DNA of 64,000 bases. Source: Lacticaseibacillus pabuli (lineage in GTDB: Bacteria; Bacillota; Bacilli; Lactobacillales; Lactobacillaceae). Within the stretch, counting starts at the first letter, position 1, and each line of letters starts with the position of its first letter. A model generated the notes under the pieces. It searched no databases and was not told the origin of the DNA. It saw only the letters and a program-made list of their open reading frames with translations. Shown here one piece after another: positions 34,948-44,058 of the stretch. Position numbers and translations under genes: made by a program. Location of the stretch: contig NZ_CP117884.1 in NCBI RefSeq assembly GCF_028736235.1, forward strand, positions 434,001 through 498,000. Reading direction: 5' to 3'.

Positions 34948-35951
34948 TTGATTTCAGGATGAATAATGGTGTTTTCCATCTCGTTGAGGACGCGACGCGT
35001 AAAGTAACCGTCGCGTAGTGCCGCCCGGACGGTTTGCACGTTCGCCAGCATGTGATCAATGTCTTCACTTGTCAGCGCGGCCAAGGTATCGTCCAGCTCG
35101 TCTAGGCTGTTGAGCGTAATGCCAACGCCGTTCTTTTCGACGAATGGCGCCATCCCCGCTTCCTTCCACAGGACAACGGGCAACCCGTTGGCGAGGTACA
35201 TCGAAATCTTGTGGGGATTGTTGAATCGCGTGTAGTTCTTGTACTGACCGCCGCCGGGGATGTTCGAATCCCAAGCGAGACCGAAGCAATTTGGCAAACG
35301 GAAGGCCAACTCGTCAGGCTTCATCTCACCGCGGTCATGCACGCGGGGGTCGAGATTGATGGTTTCATGGCGGCCGAAGACCGTGAGTGGCGTGTCGAAA
35401 TGCCAGTCGGTAAGGTAGTGGGACTTATCAAGCGTGCCGGCGAAAACGAGTTCTTTTTTGAAGGTGTCCCGCGGCTGCTGATTCCAGGCCTCAGTCAGGT
35501 AATCGAAGGCGTAGTTGCTGAGTAGTGGGACCGTGACGCCCCGTTCCGCGAGTCCTTTCGCCATGGCCGGGTTATGGGTGATGACGGCACTGCAGCGGTT
35601 GAAGGCGCCCACCTCATCAAACGTGATGGCCCCGCGCAAAACTTCTGAATCGTGGATGAAGATGACAATTTGGGCGCCACGGACCCGCAAATGCTCGATG
35701 AATTGCAGATCAAAACGGTTGCCGTTGTTCGTTGGGTACTGGAAAACAACGAGGTCGCCGCGTGCAACGGGTGCCGTAATGCCATCAATCCGGGCGTGTA
35801 GCGCGTTATTTGCATCGTTGCTTGAATCGTACCGAAAGGCGGACAACACCCCATAGCCTTCTTGAATGGCCAGTTGTTTGATGTCCTCTTTGGCCTTAAA
35901 AACCGAGTTCACGGTCGTCGGTTGCACAACCGTCGTAATCCAACGCTTCAT
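34941..35951 (-). CDS. Gtf3-like glycosyltransferase (SRRP glycan extension), divergent copy
   Basis: A 336-residue protein of the Gtf3/nucleotide-sugar-synthetase-like family, which adds the second sugar to O-GlcNAc on serine-rich repeat proteins in streptococci. Visible features: DLVVFQYPT, the IVIFIHDSEVLRG segment, ELVFAGTLDKSHYL at the start of the second lobe, and the nucleotide-sugar pocket FGLAWDSNIPGG followed by RFNNPHKISMYLANGLPVV. ATG 35951 has GGAGG upstream. It lies on the strand opposite to the secA2 operon. Its stop codon falls within the ISL3 target duplication. Paralogues at 46412 and 47500 share the C-terminal third. The sugar donor is unknown. Confidence 0.82.
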   Translation of the reverse strand: MKRWITTVVQPTTVNSVFKAKEDIKQLAIQEGYGVLSAFRYDSSNDANNALHARIDGITAPVARGDLVVFQYPTNNGNRFDLQFIEHLRVRGAQIVIFIHDSEVLRGAITFDEVGAFNRCSAVITHNPAMAKGLAERGVTVPLLSNYAFDYLTEAWNQQPRDTFKKELVFAGTLDKSHYLTDWHFDTPLTVFGRHETINLDPRVHDRGEMKPDELAFRLPNCFGLAWDSNIPGGGQYKNYTRFNNPHKISMYLANGLPVVLWKEAGMAPFVEKNGVGITLNSLDELDDTLAALTSEDIDHMLANVQTVRAALRDGYFTRRVLNEMENTIIHPEIKL

Positions 35952-36307
35952 AAAAAAGAGCCTCCATAAGTTTAACTATCATTGCGCACGCCTTGAATGT
36001 AGGCGGCACATCGATGCAAGGTGCATATTTACACGGATTTTGCCTTGCGTTAACATGACTTAGTATACATGAGATATGTCGCCGTACCGCGATTATTTCA
36101 ACTGGCGTGCCGCGCAAAAAGCGTGATGGTGTGTCAGGCATTTCGGTAAAAATAGCGCCTAATGGTGACGGATGGTGGGATTGACCAAATCCAATTCTGC
36201 CGAACATGGCGTTTCGCGCAATATCTGATAACTAAATTTGTAATTTTTGAAATAATTTTTTTGCACAACGCCGCGTGACTGTTCAGTTTAACAGAATTTT
36301 GCTACGG
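35952..36307. other. Intergenic region, nothing recognised
   Basis: 356 bp between the gtf3-like gene and the small membrane-protein gene. The right part is AT-rich (36230-36300). It presumably holds the promoter of the gtf3-like gene. I see no RNA gene, repeat or credible open frame. Confidence 0.5.
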
Positions 36308-36490
36308 TTAGTGTAGCAAAGGATAGATGATACCCGCGAGCGCAATGATGGCAATCACGATTCCGATAATCATTTGGGTTACACGGCCGTGGTTCTTTTC
36401 CTTTTTCGGACCGTTCACGAGTTTTTCTTCCTCGTCGACACGGTGGTTAATATCCTGATCTAACAGGGATTTTTTCTCGTCGTTTTTCAT
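36308..36490 (-). CDS. Small single-pass membrane protein, unknown function
   Basis: A 60-residue protein: a charged N-terminus (MKNDEKKSLLDQDINHRVDE and more Lys/Glu), then one C-terminal transmembrane helix near residues 38-57 (VTQMIIGIVIAIIALAGIIY). On the minus strand TATAAT lies only about 6 bp before the ATG and no Shine-Dalgarno is seen, so the message may be leaderless. It is divergent from secA2. Accessory Sec loci of streptococci encode small membrane proteins (Asp4, Asp5); size and place invite that comparison, but I cannot show homology. Confidence 0.6.
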   Translation of the reverse strand: MKNDEKKSLLDQDINHRVDEEEKLVNGPKKEKNHGRVTQMIIGIVIAIIALAGIIYPLLH

Positions 36491-36553
36491 ACGGCCATTA
36501 TATCGGCGTGAGCATGTAAAAAGCAATCTGACATCTAGGGGAGGGACAGCATC

Positions 36554-38902
36554 ATGCGATTAACACCAGCAGGAATGAAGTATCGGCGGATTACGAAGCG
36601 CGTGATGAAGCGCATCCCGTATTACGCCGCCATGTCAGATACACAGTTGCAGGCTCAGACTGTCGCGTTGCGCGACCGCCTCGCAAACGGCATGCCCCTG
36701 CGCAGTCTCTTAGTGGATGCCTACGCCCTTGTTGCCGAGGCTGACCACCGCGTTCTGGGGATGACGCCCTTTGAAGTGCAGGTCCTCGGTGCCGTGGCGA
36801 TGGAATATAACAACATCATCGAGATGAAAACGGGTGAGGGGAAGACCTTGACCGCGACCATGCCGATGTATTTGCACGGGCTAACTGGCCCTGGCAATTT
36901 TTTGATTACCGCTAACGGCTATCTTGCCAATCGTGATGCTGAACAGATGGGCAAAGTTTACCGCTGGCTGGGGCTCAGCGTTGCCGCCGGGGTGGCAGAA
37001 TCCGGTGATAACGATGACAACCGGGACAAGAAGGCGATTTACGCCGCTGACATCGTGTATACCACAAATTCTGGCCTCGGGTTCGACTACCTATTTGATA
37101 ATCTCGCCGCGACCAAGGCGGAACAATATCTCCATGGTTTTCATTTTGCTATTCTTGACGAAGCCGATGCGATTTTGCTGGACGACGCGGAAACGCCGCT
37201 GATTGTTTCAGGTGTCCCGCGCGTGCAGTCCAACCTGTATGGCACCAGTGACAAGATGATTAAGTTGCTGGAAGAGGACGTCGACTACGAGCAAAGTGAG
37301 GACAAGAAGAACGTCTGGTTTACCGAGGACGGGATTGCCCACATGGAAACTTTTTTGGGCGTGAAGGGCCTCCTGACACCGCAGTGGGCTGACTTATACC
37401 GGCACTTACTACTTGCATTGCGGGCAAACGTCCTGATGACGGCCGGTCGCTCTTACCTGGTTGATGACGGCGAGGTGAAGCTGCTGGACCGAGCAAACGG
37501 CCGCGAACTGCCGGGCATGAAGATGCAAGCGGGGATGCATCAGGCGGTTGAAGCCAAGGAACACGTTGCTTTATCCCAAGAACAGCGGTCAATGGCGTCG
37601 GTGACTTACCAAAACCTGTTCCGCATGTTTGACCAAATTGCCGGCATGACGGGGACTGCCAAGACGGATGCAGATGAATTTTTGGAGATCTATCACTTGG
37701 CGGTATTTGCAGTGCCGACAAATAAGCCCAACGTCCGCCGCGATGAGCGTGACCGGATGTACATCACGAACCAGGCGAAGCTGCAGGCGTCCCTCAAGAT
37801 GGTGCACGAAGCACACGATGCTGGTCGTCCCATCTTGATTGAAACCGGCTCGCTTTCGCTGTCTAACCTCTACTCGCGGCTGCTATTGCGCGAACATCTC
37901 GCGCACAACCTTCTGAATGCGCGGAGTAGCGCCAAAGAAGCACGCATCGTGGCCGAAGCGGGGCAACCGGGTGCCATTACCGTGGCCACTTCCATGGCTG
38001 GCCGTGGGACTGATATTCGGCTGGGCGAGGGTGTCGCTGAAAAGGGTGGCCTGCTCGTGCTGGGGACTGAACGGATGGATAACCCGCGTGTGGATAACCA
38101 GTTGCGTGGGCGTGCCGGCCGCCAGGGTGATCCCGGTGAGAGTATCTTCTACACGTCGCTGGAAGACACGATTGTGCAAGAACAGGCGCCGCAGCGCATT
38201 GCGCGCTACCGGGTCAAGCATGCGGACCGTCAGCAGCAACGGCTGTCCGCGCACGGGCGGTTCCGTCACGTGATTGATCGTGCACAGCGCAAGTTGCAGG
38301 CGTCGCAGCGCAACGCACGTTTTGAAACGCTCCAGTACGGGGAAGTGTTCCGGATTCAGCGGGACAGCGTGTATGAGGCGCGAGATCAAATCATGGCGCA
38401 GGATGATTTAACAAATTTGATTAACATCATTTTCAAGAAGGCAACGACAAACTTCCTTGACGCACATCCCCACGAAACCACGGGGCAGGTGCTGGATTAT
38501 GTTTTCCGCTACATTGATGCGGACTTTGACACCGACCCAATGGCGATTCGCCGGACACGGCACAACGTTGCGTCTGTGCTTCCGCAGCTGATGCGCGACC
38601 GGCTGGCAAACCAGCACGCGCAGTTCAAGGCGGAAGATCAGTGGCATTACTTCTTGCGGCTGGCACTACTCAAGGCCATCGACAATGCTTGGATTGAGCA
38701 AGTCGATAACCTGCAGTCATTGCGGACGATTACGGCGAACCGCAACCTCGCGTCGCATAACCCAATCTACGAATATCAAGCCGAAGCACAACGTTCATTT
38801 GGCCAAATGAAGGAAGTTTTGTACGATAAGTGTGTCGAAAACTTGTTGCAATCGAACTTTACCTTTATGAAAGACGGCAAGATGCACGTTGATTTCCCAT
38901 AA
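36554..38902 (+). CDS. secA2: Accessory Sec ATPase SecA2
   Basis: The motor of the accessory Sec translocon, which exports glycosylated serine-rich repeat proteins. The 782 residues are shorter than housekeeping SecA, as usual for SecA2, and the C-terminal zinc-binding tail is absent. Walker A is MKTGEGKTLTATMP near residue 95; the DEAD-box segment is LDEADAILLDDAETPLIVSG near residue 201. Motifs ATSMAGRGTDIRLGEGV and QLRGRAGRQGDPGES follow. GGGAGGG precedes ATG 36554. It is first in a tightly packed operon secA2-secY2-asp1-asp2-asp3-gtfA-gtfB. Confidence 0.95.
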   Translation: MRLTPAGMKYRRITKRVMKRIPYYAAMSDTQLQAQTVALRDRLANGMPLRSLLVDAYALVAEADHRVLGMTPFEVQVLGAVAMEYNNIIEMKTGEGKTLTATMPMYLHGLTGPGNFLITANGYLANRDAEQMGKVYRWLGLSVAAGVAESGDNDDNRDKKAIYAADIVYTTNSGLGFDYLFDNLAATKAEQYLHGFHFAILDEADAILLDDAETPLIVSGVPRVQSNLYGTSDKMIKLLEEDVDYEQSEDKKNVWFTEDGIAHMETFLGVKGLLTPQWADLYRHLLLALRANVLMTAGRSYLVDDGEVKLLDRANGRELPGMKMQAGMHQAVEAKEHVALSQEQRSMASVTYQNLFRMFDQIAGMTGTAKTDADEFLEIYHLAVFAVPTNKPNVRRDERDRMYITNQAKLQASLKMVHEAHDAGRPILIETGSLSLSNLYSRLLLREHLAHNLLNARSSAKEARIVAEAGQPGAITVATSMAGRGTDIRLGEGVAEKGGLLVLGTERMDNPRVDNQLRGRAGRQGDPGESIFYTSLEDTIVQEQAPQRIARYRVKHADRQQQRLSAHGRFRHVIDRAQRKLQASQRNARFETLQYGEVFRIQRDSVYEARDQIMAQDDLTNLINIIFKKATTNFLDAHPHETTGQVLDYVFRYIDADFDTDPMAIRRTRHNVASVLPQLMRDRLANQHAQFKAEDQWHYFLRLALLKAIDNAWIEQVDNLQSLRTITANRNLASHNPIYEYQAEAQRSFGQMKEVLYDKCVENLLQSNFTFMKDGKMHVDFP

Positions 38903-38923
38903 CGTCACCGAATGGAGGCACTC

Positions 38924-40153
38924 ATGAATAATCACAGTTTAATCAAGCGGTGCCTCTGGACGCTGTTCCTCGTTGCCATTCTGGCGGCGGGCCAGCAGAT
39001 GATTCTGCCGAGCGTGGACGCGCTGGCGGCTGGCAAGGTGCTCGCCAAGGGGAGTTTCCTGCAAATCTTTGGGAGCGCTACGGGTGGCCGCTTGTCGATG
39101 CCGACCCTCTTCTCCCTGGGTTTGTCGCCATACATGACCTCCATGATTGTGTGGTCAGCGATTCAGAGCCTCGACATCTCGAGTATTAACGGGCTGTCAA
39201 TGCGGCGCACCGGGATTATTCAGCGCATCATTACGCTGGTAATCGCCATTTTGCAGGCGTGGGGCCTCGTTCTCACGGTGCACGTCGCGCTCAAGCCAAT
39301 GCCGATTAGCTTGTTTGAATACACCTATGATTTGAGTCCGCTCTTTACTGGTCTGGTGCTCGTCGCCGGTGCCATGATGGTCGCGTGGCTCGCGGATGTG
39401 AATAACGACAAGGGGATTGGGTCGACGGTCATCATGATTGTGCCTGGCCTGGTGATTAATATGCCAAGTACCCTCAGCCGCGGCTGGGGCGGCACGACCT
39501 ACGCGCTGACACCAAATCATTTGTTGATTGCAGGCATCGTGGCCGTTTTGTTCACCTACGTGGCTGTTTTCCTGTACCAGGCCGAATTGCGGCTTAAACT
39601 GCAGCGGCCAATGCTGGAAAGTGACTACAGCAACTCCTACGTGCCAATGAAATTACTGACGGCTGGCGCGATGCCATTCATGTTTTCGACCTCGCTCTTT
39701 AGCCTGCCTCAATTTCTTGTGCGCGGCACAGGTCTGAATGGCACGGCAGCCGGTGCGGCCATCATGTCCTGGACGGATTACCGCTCCTGGCGTGGCCTCG
39801 TCCTTTACGCGCTGGTGCTGACGCTGCTGGGCTACGCATTTGGTTACATGAGTACGCGGCCGACGCAGACCGCCAAGTCGCTGAAATATAGTGGTGACTA
39901 CTTCTTCGGCGTTGCGCCAGGGGATGCGACCGAACGCTTTTTGACCCGGCACTTCTTCATCATTTGCACGTTCGGTAACCTGATTGAGATTGTTATCGGG
40001 GTCGTGCCGCTTTTGCTGGAAAATGTTTACCACGGCGCCGCAAACTTTTCACTTTTCTTGGGTAACCTGTTCATTGTCGTGACGATCTTCGACACCATCA
40101 TGCAGCAGTTCCGTGCCCTCCGCAGTAAGTATCAGTACCGGCTCTTCGCATAA
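38924..40153 (+). CDS. secY2: Accessory Sec channel SecY2
   Basis: The membrane pore partner of SecA2. The 409-residue polytopic protein has about ten transmembrane segments. It shows the SecY plug and TM2 region (LFSLGLSPYMTSMIVWSAIQ) and a reduced set of cytoplasmic loops, as in other SecY2 proteins. ATG 38924 is preferred because GGAGG lies 7 bp before it; an ATG at 38912 would overlap that site. It lies 21 bp after secA2 and 23 bp before asp1. Confidence 0.93.
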   Translation: MNNHSLIKRCLWTLFLVAILAAGQQMILPSVDALAAGKVLAKGSFLQIFGSATGGRLSMPTLFSLGLSPYMTSMIVWSAIQSLDISSINGLSMRRTGIIQRIITLVIAILQAWGLVLTVHVALKPMPISLFEYTYDLSPLFTGLVLVAGAMMVAWLADVNNDKGIGSTVIMIVPGLVINMPSTLSRGWGGTTYALTPNHLLIAGIVAVLFTYVAVFLYQAELRLKLQRPMLESDYSNSYVPMKLLTAGAMPFMFSTSLFSLPQFLVRGTGLNGTAAGAAIMSWTDYRSWRGLVLYALVLTLLGYAFGYMSTRPTQTAKSLKYSGDYFFGVAPGDATERFLTRHFFIICTFGNLIEIVIGVVPLLLENVYHGAANFSLFLGNLFIVVTIFDTIMQQFRALRSKYQYRLFA

Positions 40154-40176
40154 GCCGGACGAGAAAGGATAAACCG

Positions 40177-41781
40177 ATGATCACGTTAATTCCTGATTTT
40201 AGTGATGTGATTCGCCCGTTAGCGCTCGATGAGACGCTCAATTTGGCGCGCGTTTTTATGGCGAATGGTCAGGCATTTACCGTGGCCAGCACAGCGATGC
40301 AGCCCTATTGGCGCGGTCAGCTACATGACGCCGGTTTGTTTGAAAGTCCGCGCTGGAATGCCTTTGATGCCATCCAGGATGTTCAGGAAGTGGATGGTAT
40401 TCCGTTGACCATGAATCAGCTGGGGATGCCAACCGCGCTGAACGTGACTTATTTGCCCAACCAAGCCAGCTTCTTTGATGGCATGACCTTGTACGCGACA
40501 GTCGCGCTGACAGAAGCGGGATACGTGGATACCGTCACTTTTCCCGAACAGGATGGCGTTGTTCAGGTGGACCAGTATGACGACCGCGGTTTTCGCACCT
40601 GGCGGACTTGGCGACGCAACGGTAAGTTGCTTCGCCGCAGTTGGTATACAGCAGATGGCCGTCTGGTGATGACGCAGCAGGCTGATGACCATGTCGAAAT
40701 TGCGACAGGTGAGCAAGGCCGCTTTATGCAAGCCGTTTATCCTGACATGTGCCATCTTGTTGCGGAAATTGTGGACCGAGCAATCGCACAAGGCACCTTA
40801 GCGCAACCCATTATCGCGACGGCCAGTGCGGAACTGGCTGACCTGCGCGCTTTATTGCAGGCACCCACAAGCTTGAAATTACTTGCGGCGCCAGACAATC
40901 CGCGGCTGGGTGTGCTGAAGGCTCACTTAGCGCAATTTTCTGCGGCGGATGAGCTCATTGTGCCCACAGTGGCTGATGAAGAACGGGTGACGAACCTGAT
41001 CAAGCAATTGCATCTGACCGGTACGCCGCAATTGCGGTACATCCCGACCTATGCGACCACCTTGTCACTGGGAATCAGCAACGAATTGTCAATGCAAATG
41101 ATTGCCTGGAATGTGGGCGACCTCGACCAGGATACTTTACGCGCGATGTACAAAGCGCAACTCAGCCAATTACGACAACACGATGACCGCAGTATGACCA
41201 TCGTTGTTGCCAATGAAGATCAGCAGACCTGGCTCAATGAGCAAACCGCCGCCTGGGCACGCAAAGCCCTGCAAGTGGATATGAGCAGTGACGATTATCA
41301 AAAGGCTGCCGAGTACCGGCACGCGTTAGCGACGCACACCCTGATGGTTGACATGGCACAAGCGATGCAACCGCTAGTGGCGAGTGACAAGTGGCCAGGC
41401 TTGATGGCCGCGATGGACTTTTTGGACCGGGTACAGATTTTGCCCGCAATGTCGCCCGACGATTGGCAAGGGCTGATGCAAACCGCACGTATTTACGTAG
41501 ATACGGGTAGTCGTCCGGTACTAGCGCTGCAAGTTGCCGCGGTCAGTGCGGGGGTACCGCAGATTATCATGACACCAAGTGATCTAGTCATTGCGGGTGG
41601 CAACGGCCGTGTCGTGGCGAATCAGGGCGAGTTGACGACGGCGATTACGTACTACCTCGCCACGCTCGCGCATTGGAACGAGGCACTCGTTGTGAGTGCG
41701 GATCAGATTGAAAAATATGCGGCGTCTAATATTATGGCGGCCTGGCAGGAGGTGATTGGTGATGGCAAAGCGGTTCGTTGA
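40177..41781 (+). CDS. asp1: Accessory Sec system protein Asp1
   Basis: A 534-residue cytoplasmic protein of the accessory Sec system. Known Asp1 has a GT-B (glycosyltransferase-like) fold without sugar-transfer activity and, with Asp2 and Asp3, hands SRRP to SecA2. The N-terminus (MITLIPDFSDVIRPLALDET, ending region GTPQLRYIPTYATTLSLGIS) and length fit the family. Order after secY2 supports the call. Its end overlaps asp2 by 20 bp, with the asp2 ribosome site AGGAGGT inside asp1, so the two are probably translated together. Confidence 0.9.
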   Translation: MITLIPDFSDVIRPLALDETLNLARVFMANGQAFTVASTAMQPYWRGQLHDAGLFESPRWNAFDAIQDVQEVDGIPLTMNQLGMPTALNVTYLPNQASFFDGMTLYATVALTEAGYVDTVTFPEQDGVVQVDQYDDRGFRTWRTWRRNGKLLRRSWYTADGRLVMTQQADDHVEIATGEQGRFMQAVYPDMCHLVAEIVDRAIAQGTLAQPIIATASAELADLRALLQAPTSLKLLAAPDNPRLGVLKAHLAQFSAADELIVPTVADEERVTNLIKQLHLTGTPQLRYIPTYATTLSLGISNELSMQMIAWNVGDLDQDTLRAMYKAQLSQLRQHDDRSMTIVVANEDQQTWLNEQTAAWARKALQVDMSSDDYQKAAEYRHALATHTLMVDMAQAMQPLVASDKWPGLMAAMDFLDRVQILPAMSPDDWQGLMQTARIYVDTGSRPVLALQVAAVSAGVPQIIMTPSDLVIAGGNGRVVANQGELTTAITYYLATLAHWNEALVVSADQIEKYAASNIMAAWQEVIGDGKAVR

Positions 41782-43312
41782 TGTGATTCATATTGCGACA
41801 CAGTCATTACCACTCGCCGCCCAGCTGGCACCAGATTACCGCTACCTGTGGGCCGCAGTGGATGACGGGGAGATTATCCCCGGCCAGCCATTGTTCAAAA
41901 AAGGCCACTGGAACGCAACTTTTCGTGATGCGGTGGTGTTGATTGATGCCAATTCGCCGTGGTTGAACGACCCGGACAAGCTGAGCCGCCTACCATCAAA
42001 CCGGATTATTGTTGATGCAAATTGCGAGCTGGATGGCGTTGCTGGCCGGACACTTGATTTAAAAGGCGCCGCGCGTGTTGATTTCAGTGATGTCACGCAT
42101 CTGGCTGAGGTCATTAACTACAACTATTACCAACCGATGAACACGTACAAAATCGATTTTCCCGAATTTGTCGTGGATCCTGACTTTAAGGGCAACATCC
42201 ATCAGGAAGGCGAGGCTTACCGCGAGTTCAGCGGTGACTTTGGCGCAGACTGGGTGCGCGTTGGTGCCGTGCGTCAGGTGATGTGGGTCGGCACTTATGC
42301 CGGTCAGGATGTCATGGTCGAGAATGCGACCACGGGTAGCCTTGAAGTTAAGGGCGAGGTCCTCACGTTTGACGGGATTGATCCGAATCTGCAAAACCGC
42401 TACGAGGCGTCAGGTCCTGAAATGCGCGTCGGCGTTCCCGTCGCACAAAAGCAACAACCACGGGGGATGCAGTTCCAGCTGTTTGTCCGCGGCAAGGGCA
42501 CCCTGCGCCTCGGTGACATTCACTTCCGCCGGACACGTCAGGAATATGGCGCGACCCTGGTTGGCGGGGAAAAGATTATCGACCCTGAAGGCAGTCAACT
42601 TGAGGTGCAAGCCTACTTTGACGCCGGCGATTTGAAGCCACCGCTGGCCGTGTACTTTTCGGGTTACCAAACCGCTGAAAAGTTTGAAGGGTTTGGGATG
42701 ATGCGCCGGATGGGGACGCCCTTTATCCTCATCATGGACCCCCGGCTTGAGGGTGGCGCGTTTTACCTGGGCAGCGAGCAGTTTGAAACACGCGTGGCCC
42801 AGTACATCCAGGGCAAACTTGATGCGCTAGGGTTCAGTTCAGATGAGCTGATTCTGTCCGGCATCTCCATGGGCACATATGCCGCCTTGTTCTATGGGGC
42901 TCGGCTAAATCCACACGCGATTGTCGTTGGGAAACCCCTGATTCATCTGGGGACGATTGCCCGCAACACGCGGATTAACCGTCCCGCTGATTTTGGGACG
43001 AGTTTGGACATGCTGCTAATTGACGAAGGCGGCACCAGCCATCGGGATATCAAAAATCTGGATGACCGCTTCTGGCGCACGTTCCGCACGGGCAATTTTG
43101 GCAAAACGACATTTGCTGTTGCCTACATGCTCGATGATGACTATGACAAGGGCGCTTTTCCGGCGCTGCAGAAGTACCTGAAGGACCACTACGCGACCGT
43201 CCGTATCTGGAGTAAGGGCTTTGTCGGCCGCCATAATGATGACACGGCGAGCGTTGTTGACTTCTTTACGGGGCGGTACAATCATTTACTAGAAACAGAT
43301 TTCGGACGATAG
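41762..43312 (+). CDS. asp2: Accessory Sec system protein Asp2 (SRRP glycan acetyltransferase type)
   Basis: A 516-residue protein. The C-terminal half has an alpha/beta-hydrolase-like fold with nucleophile motif SGISMGTYAALFYG (Ser369), and a late His in KGFVGRHNDD that could complete the triad. In streptococci Asp2 both acetylates GlcNAc on SRRP and is needed for export; the catalytic serine is kept here. The N-terminal region (VIHIATQSLPLAAQLAPDYR) fits the family. ATG 41762 is taken, 8 bp after AGGAGGT; GTG and TTG just upstream are less likely. Confidence 0.9.
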   Translation: MAKRFVDVIHIATQSLPLAAQLAPDYRYLWAAVDDGEIIPGQPLFKKGHWNATFRDAVVLIDANSPWLNDPDKLSRLPSNRIIVDANCELDGVAGRTLDLKGAARVDFSDVTHLAEVINYNYYQPMNTYKIDFPEFVVDPDFKGNIHQEGEAYREFSGDFGADWVRVGAVRQVMWVGTYAGQDVMVENATTGSLEVKGEVLTFDGIDPNLQNRYEASGPEMRVGVPVAQKQQPRGMQFQLFVRGKGTLRLGDIHFRRTRQEYGATLVGGEKIIDPEGSQLEVQAYFDAGDLKPPLAVYFSGYQTAEKFEGFGMMRRMGTPFILIMDPRLEGGAFYLGSEQFETRVAQYIQGKLDALGFSSDELILSGISMGTYAALFYGARLNPHAIVVGKPLIHLGTIARNTRINRPADFGTSLDMLLIDEGGTSHRDIKNLDDRFWRTFRTGNFGKTTFAVAYMLDDDYDKGAFPALQKYLKDHYATVRIWSKGFVGRHNDDTASVVDFFTGRYNHLLETDFGR

Positions 43313-43323
43313 GAGCGACCACG

Positions 43324-44058
43324 ATGAGTTTAATCTATCAGTTTAGCTGGCAACGCAATGGTGGTCTTGCATGGGGTCACGGCGCGGAAATTGATTATTC
43401 CCCCGACGGTAGTGTGCACTATCGCAATCCGCGTACTGGCCCCGGTCAGGCAGTCAGCACGTGGGAGACGGCTAATCACATTGGGCGTGGCCCATTCCTG
43501 CCTTTCTTGCGTGTGGGCGGCGACTATATTCTGCGGGGTGACGCGGATTATCAGCCGAGCGGATCGCTGGGGATCGCCCTGACGTTTTACGATCGTAGCG
43601 ACGCGGTGATTACAAACGATTTGTATCAGGACCTGGAAGTGGCCTTTACTGTGCCAACTGGGACTGTACGTTACAAGGTGGAATTGATAAGCTTAAATAA
43701 CAACGAGTTTACATTCAGGTCACTGATGTTGGGCACTGCCGCGGATATGGCGGGGGTGACCGTGCAGTCTGATTTGCAGGGTAACAGGTTGCAGGTCGAT
43801 CGACCTGATGCACAATCGTCCCAAGTGCTGGTACTCGTTGCGTCGCGCGAAACGGTGAACGCTTTGCCGGTGACGCGCGCGGCCACCACGTTTTATTGGT
43901 GGACCGATAACGCCACCCGCGCGAATCAACAGGACTTGATGGATTTTGCCGAGCAGCGCGCTGAACAGGGCCTCTTGCATGTTCAGGCCGCGGGTCCGGA
44001 TACTGCACCGCTGGCAGAACTGTTGCGCAGTCGTGTGAATGAAGATGGAGGTAAGTAA
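43324..44058 (+). CDS. asp3: Accessory Sec system protein Asp3
   Basis: A 244-residue protein beginning MSLIYQFSWQRNGGLAWGHG, with the TWETANHIGRGPFLPFL and FYDRSDAVITNDLYQDLEVAF segments typical of Asp3. Known Asp3 has a carbohydrate-binding-module-like fold and forms the Asp1-3 export complex. The last 90 residues are poorly conserved by eye. GGAGCGACC precedes ATG 43324, 11 bp after asp2. The stop overlaps the start of gtfA as TAATG. Confidence 0.88.
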   Translation: MSLIYQFSWQRNGGLAWGHGAEIDYSPDGSVHYRNPRTGPGQAVSTWETANHIGRGPFLPFLRVGGDYILRGDADYQPSGSLGIALTFYDRSDAVITNDLYQDLEVAFTVPTGTVRYKVELISLNNNEFTFRSLMLGTAADMAGVTVQSDLQGNRLQVDRPDAQSSQVLVLVASRETVNALPVTRAATTFYWWTDNATRANQQDLMDFAEQRAEQGLLHVQAAGPDTAPLAELLRSRVNEDGGK

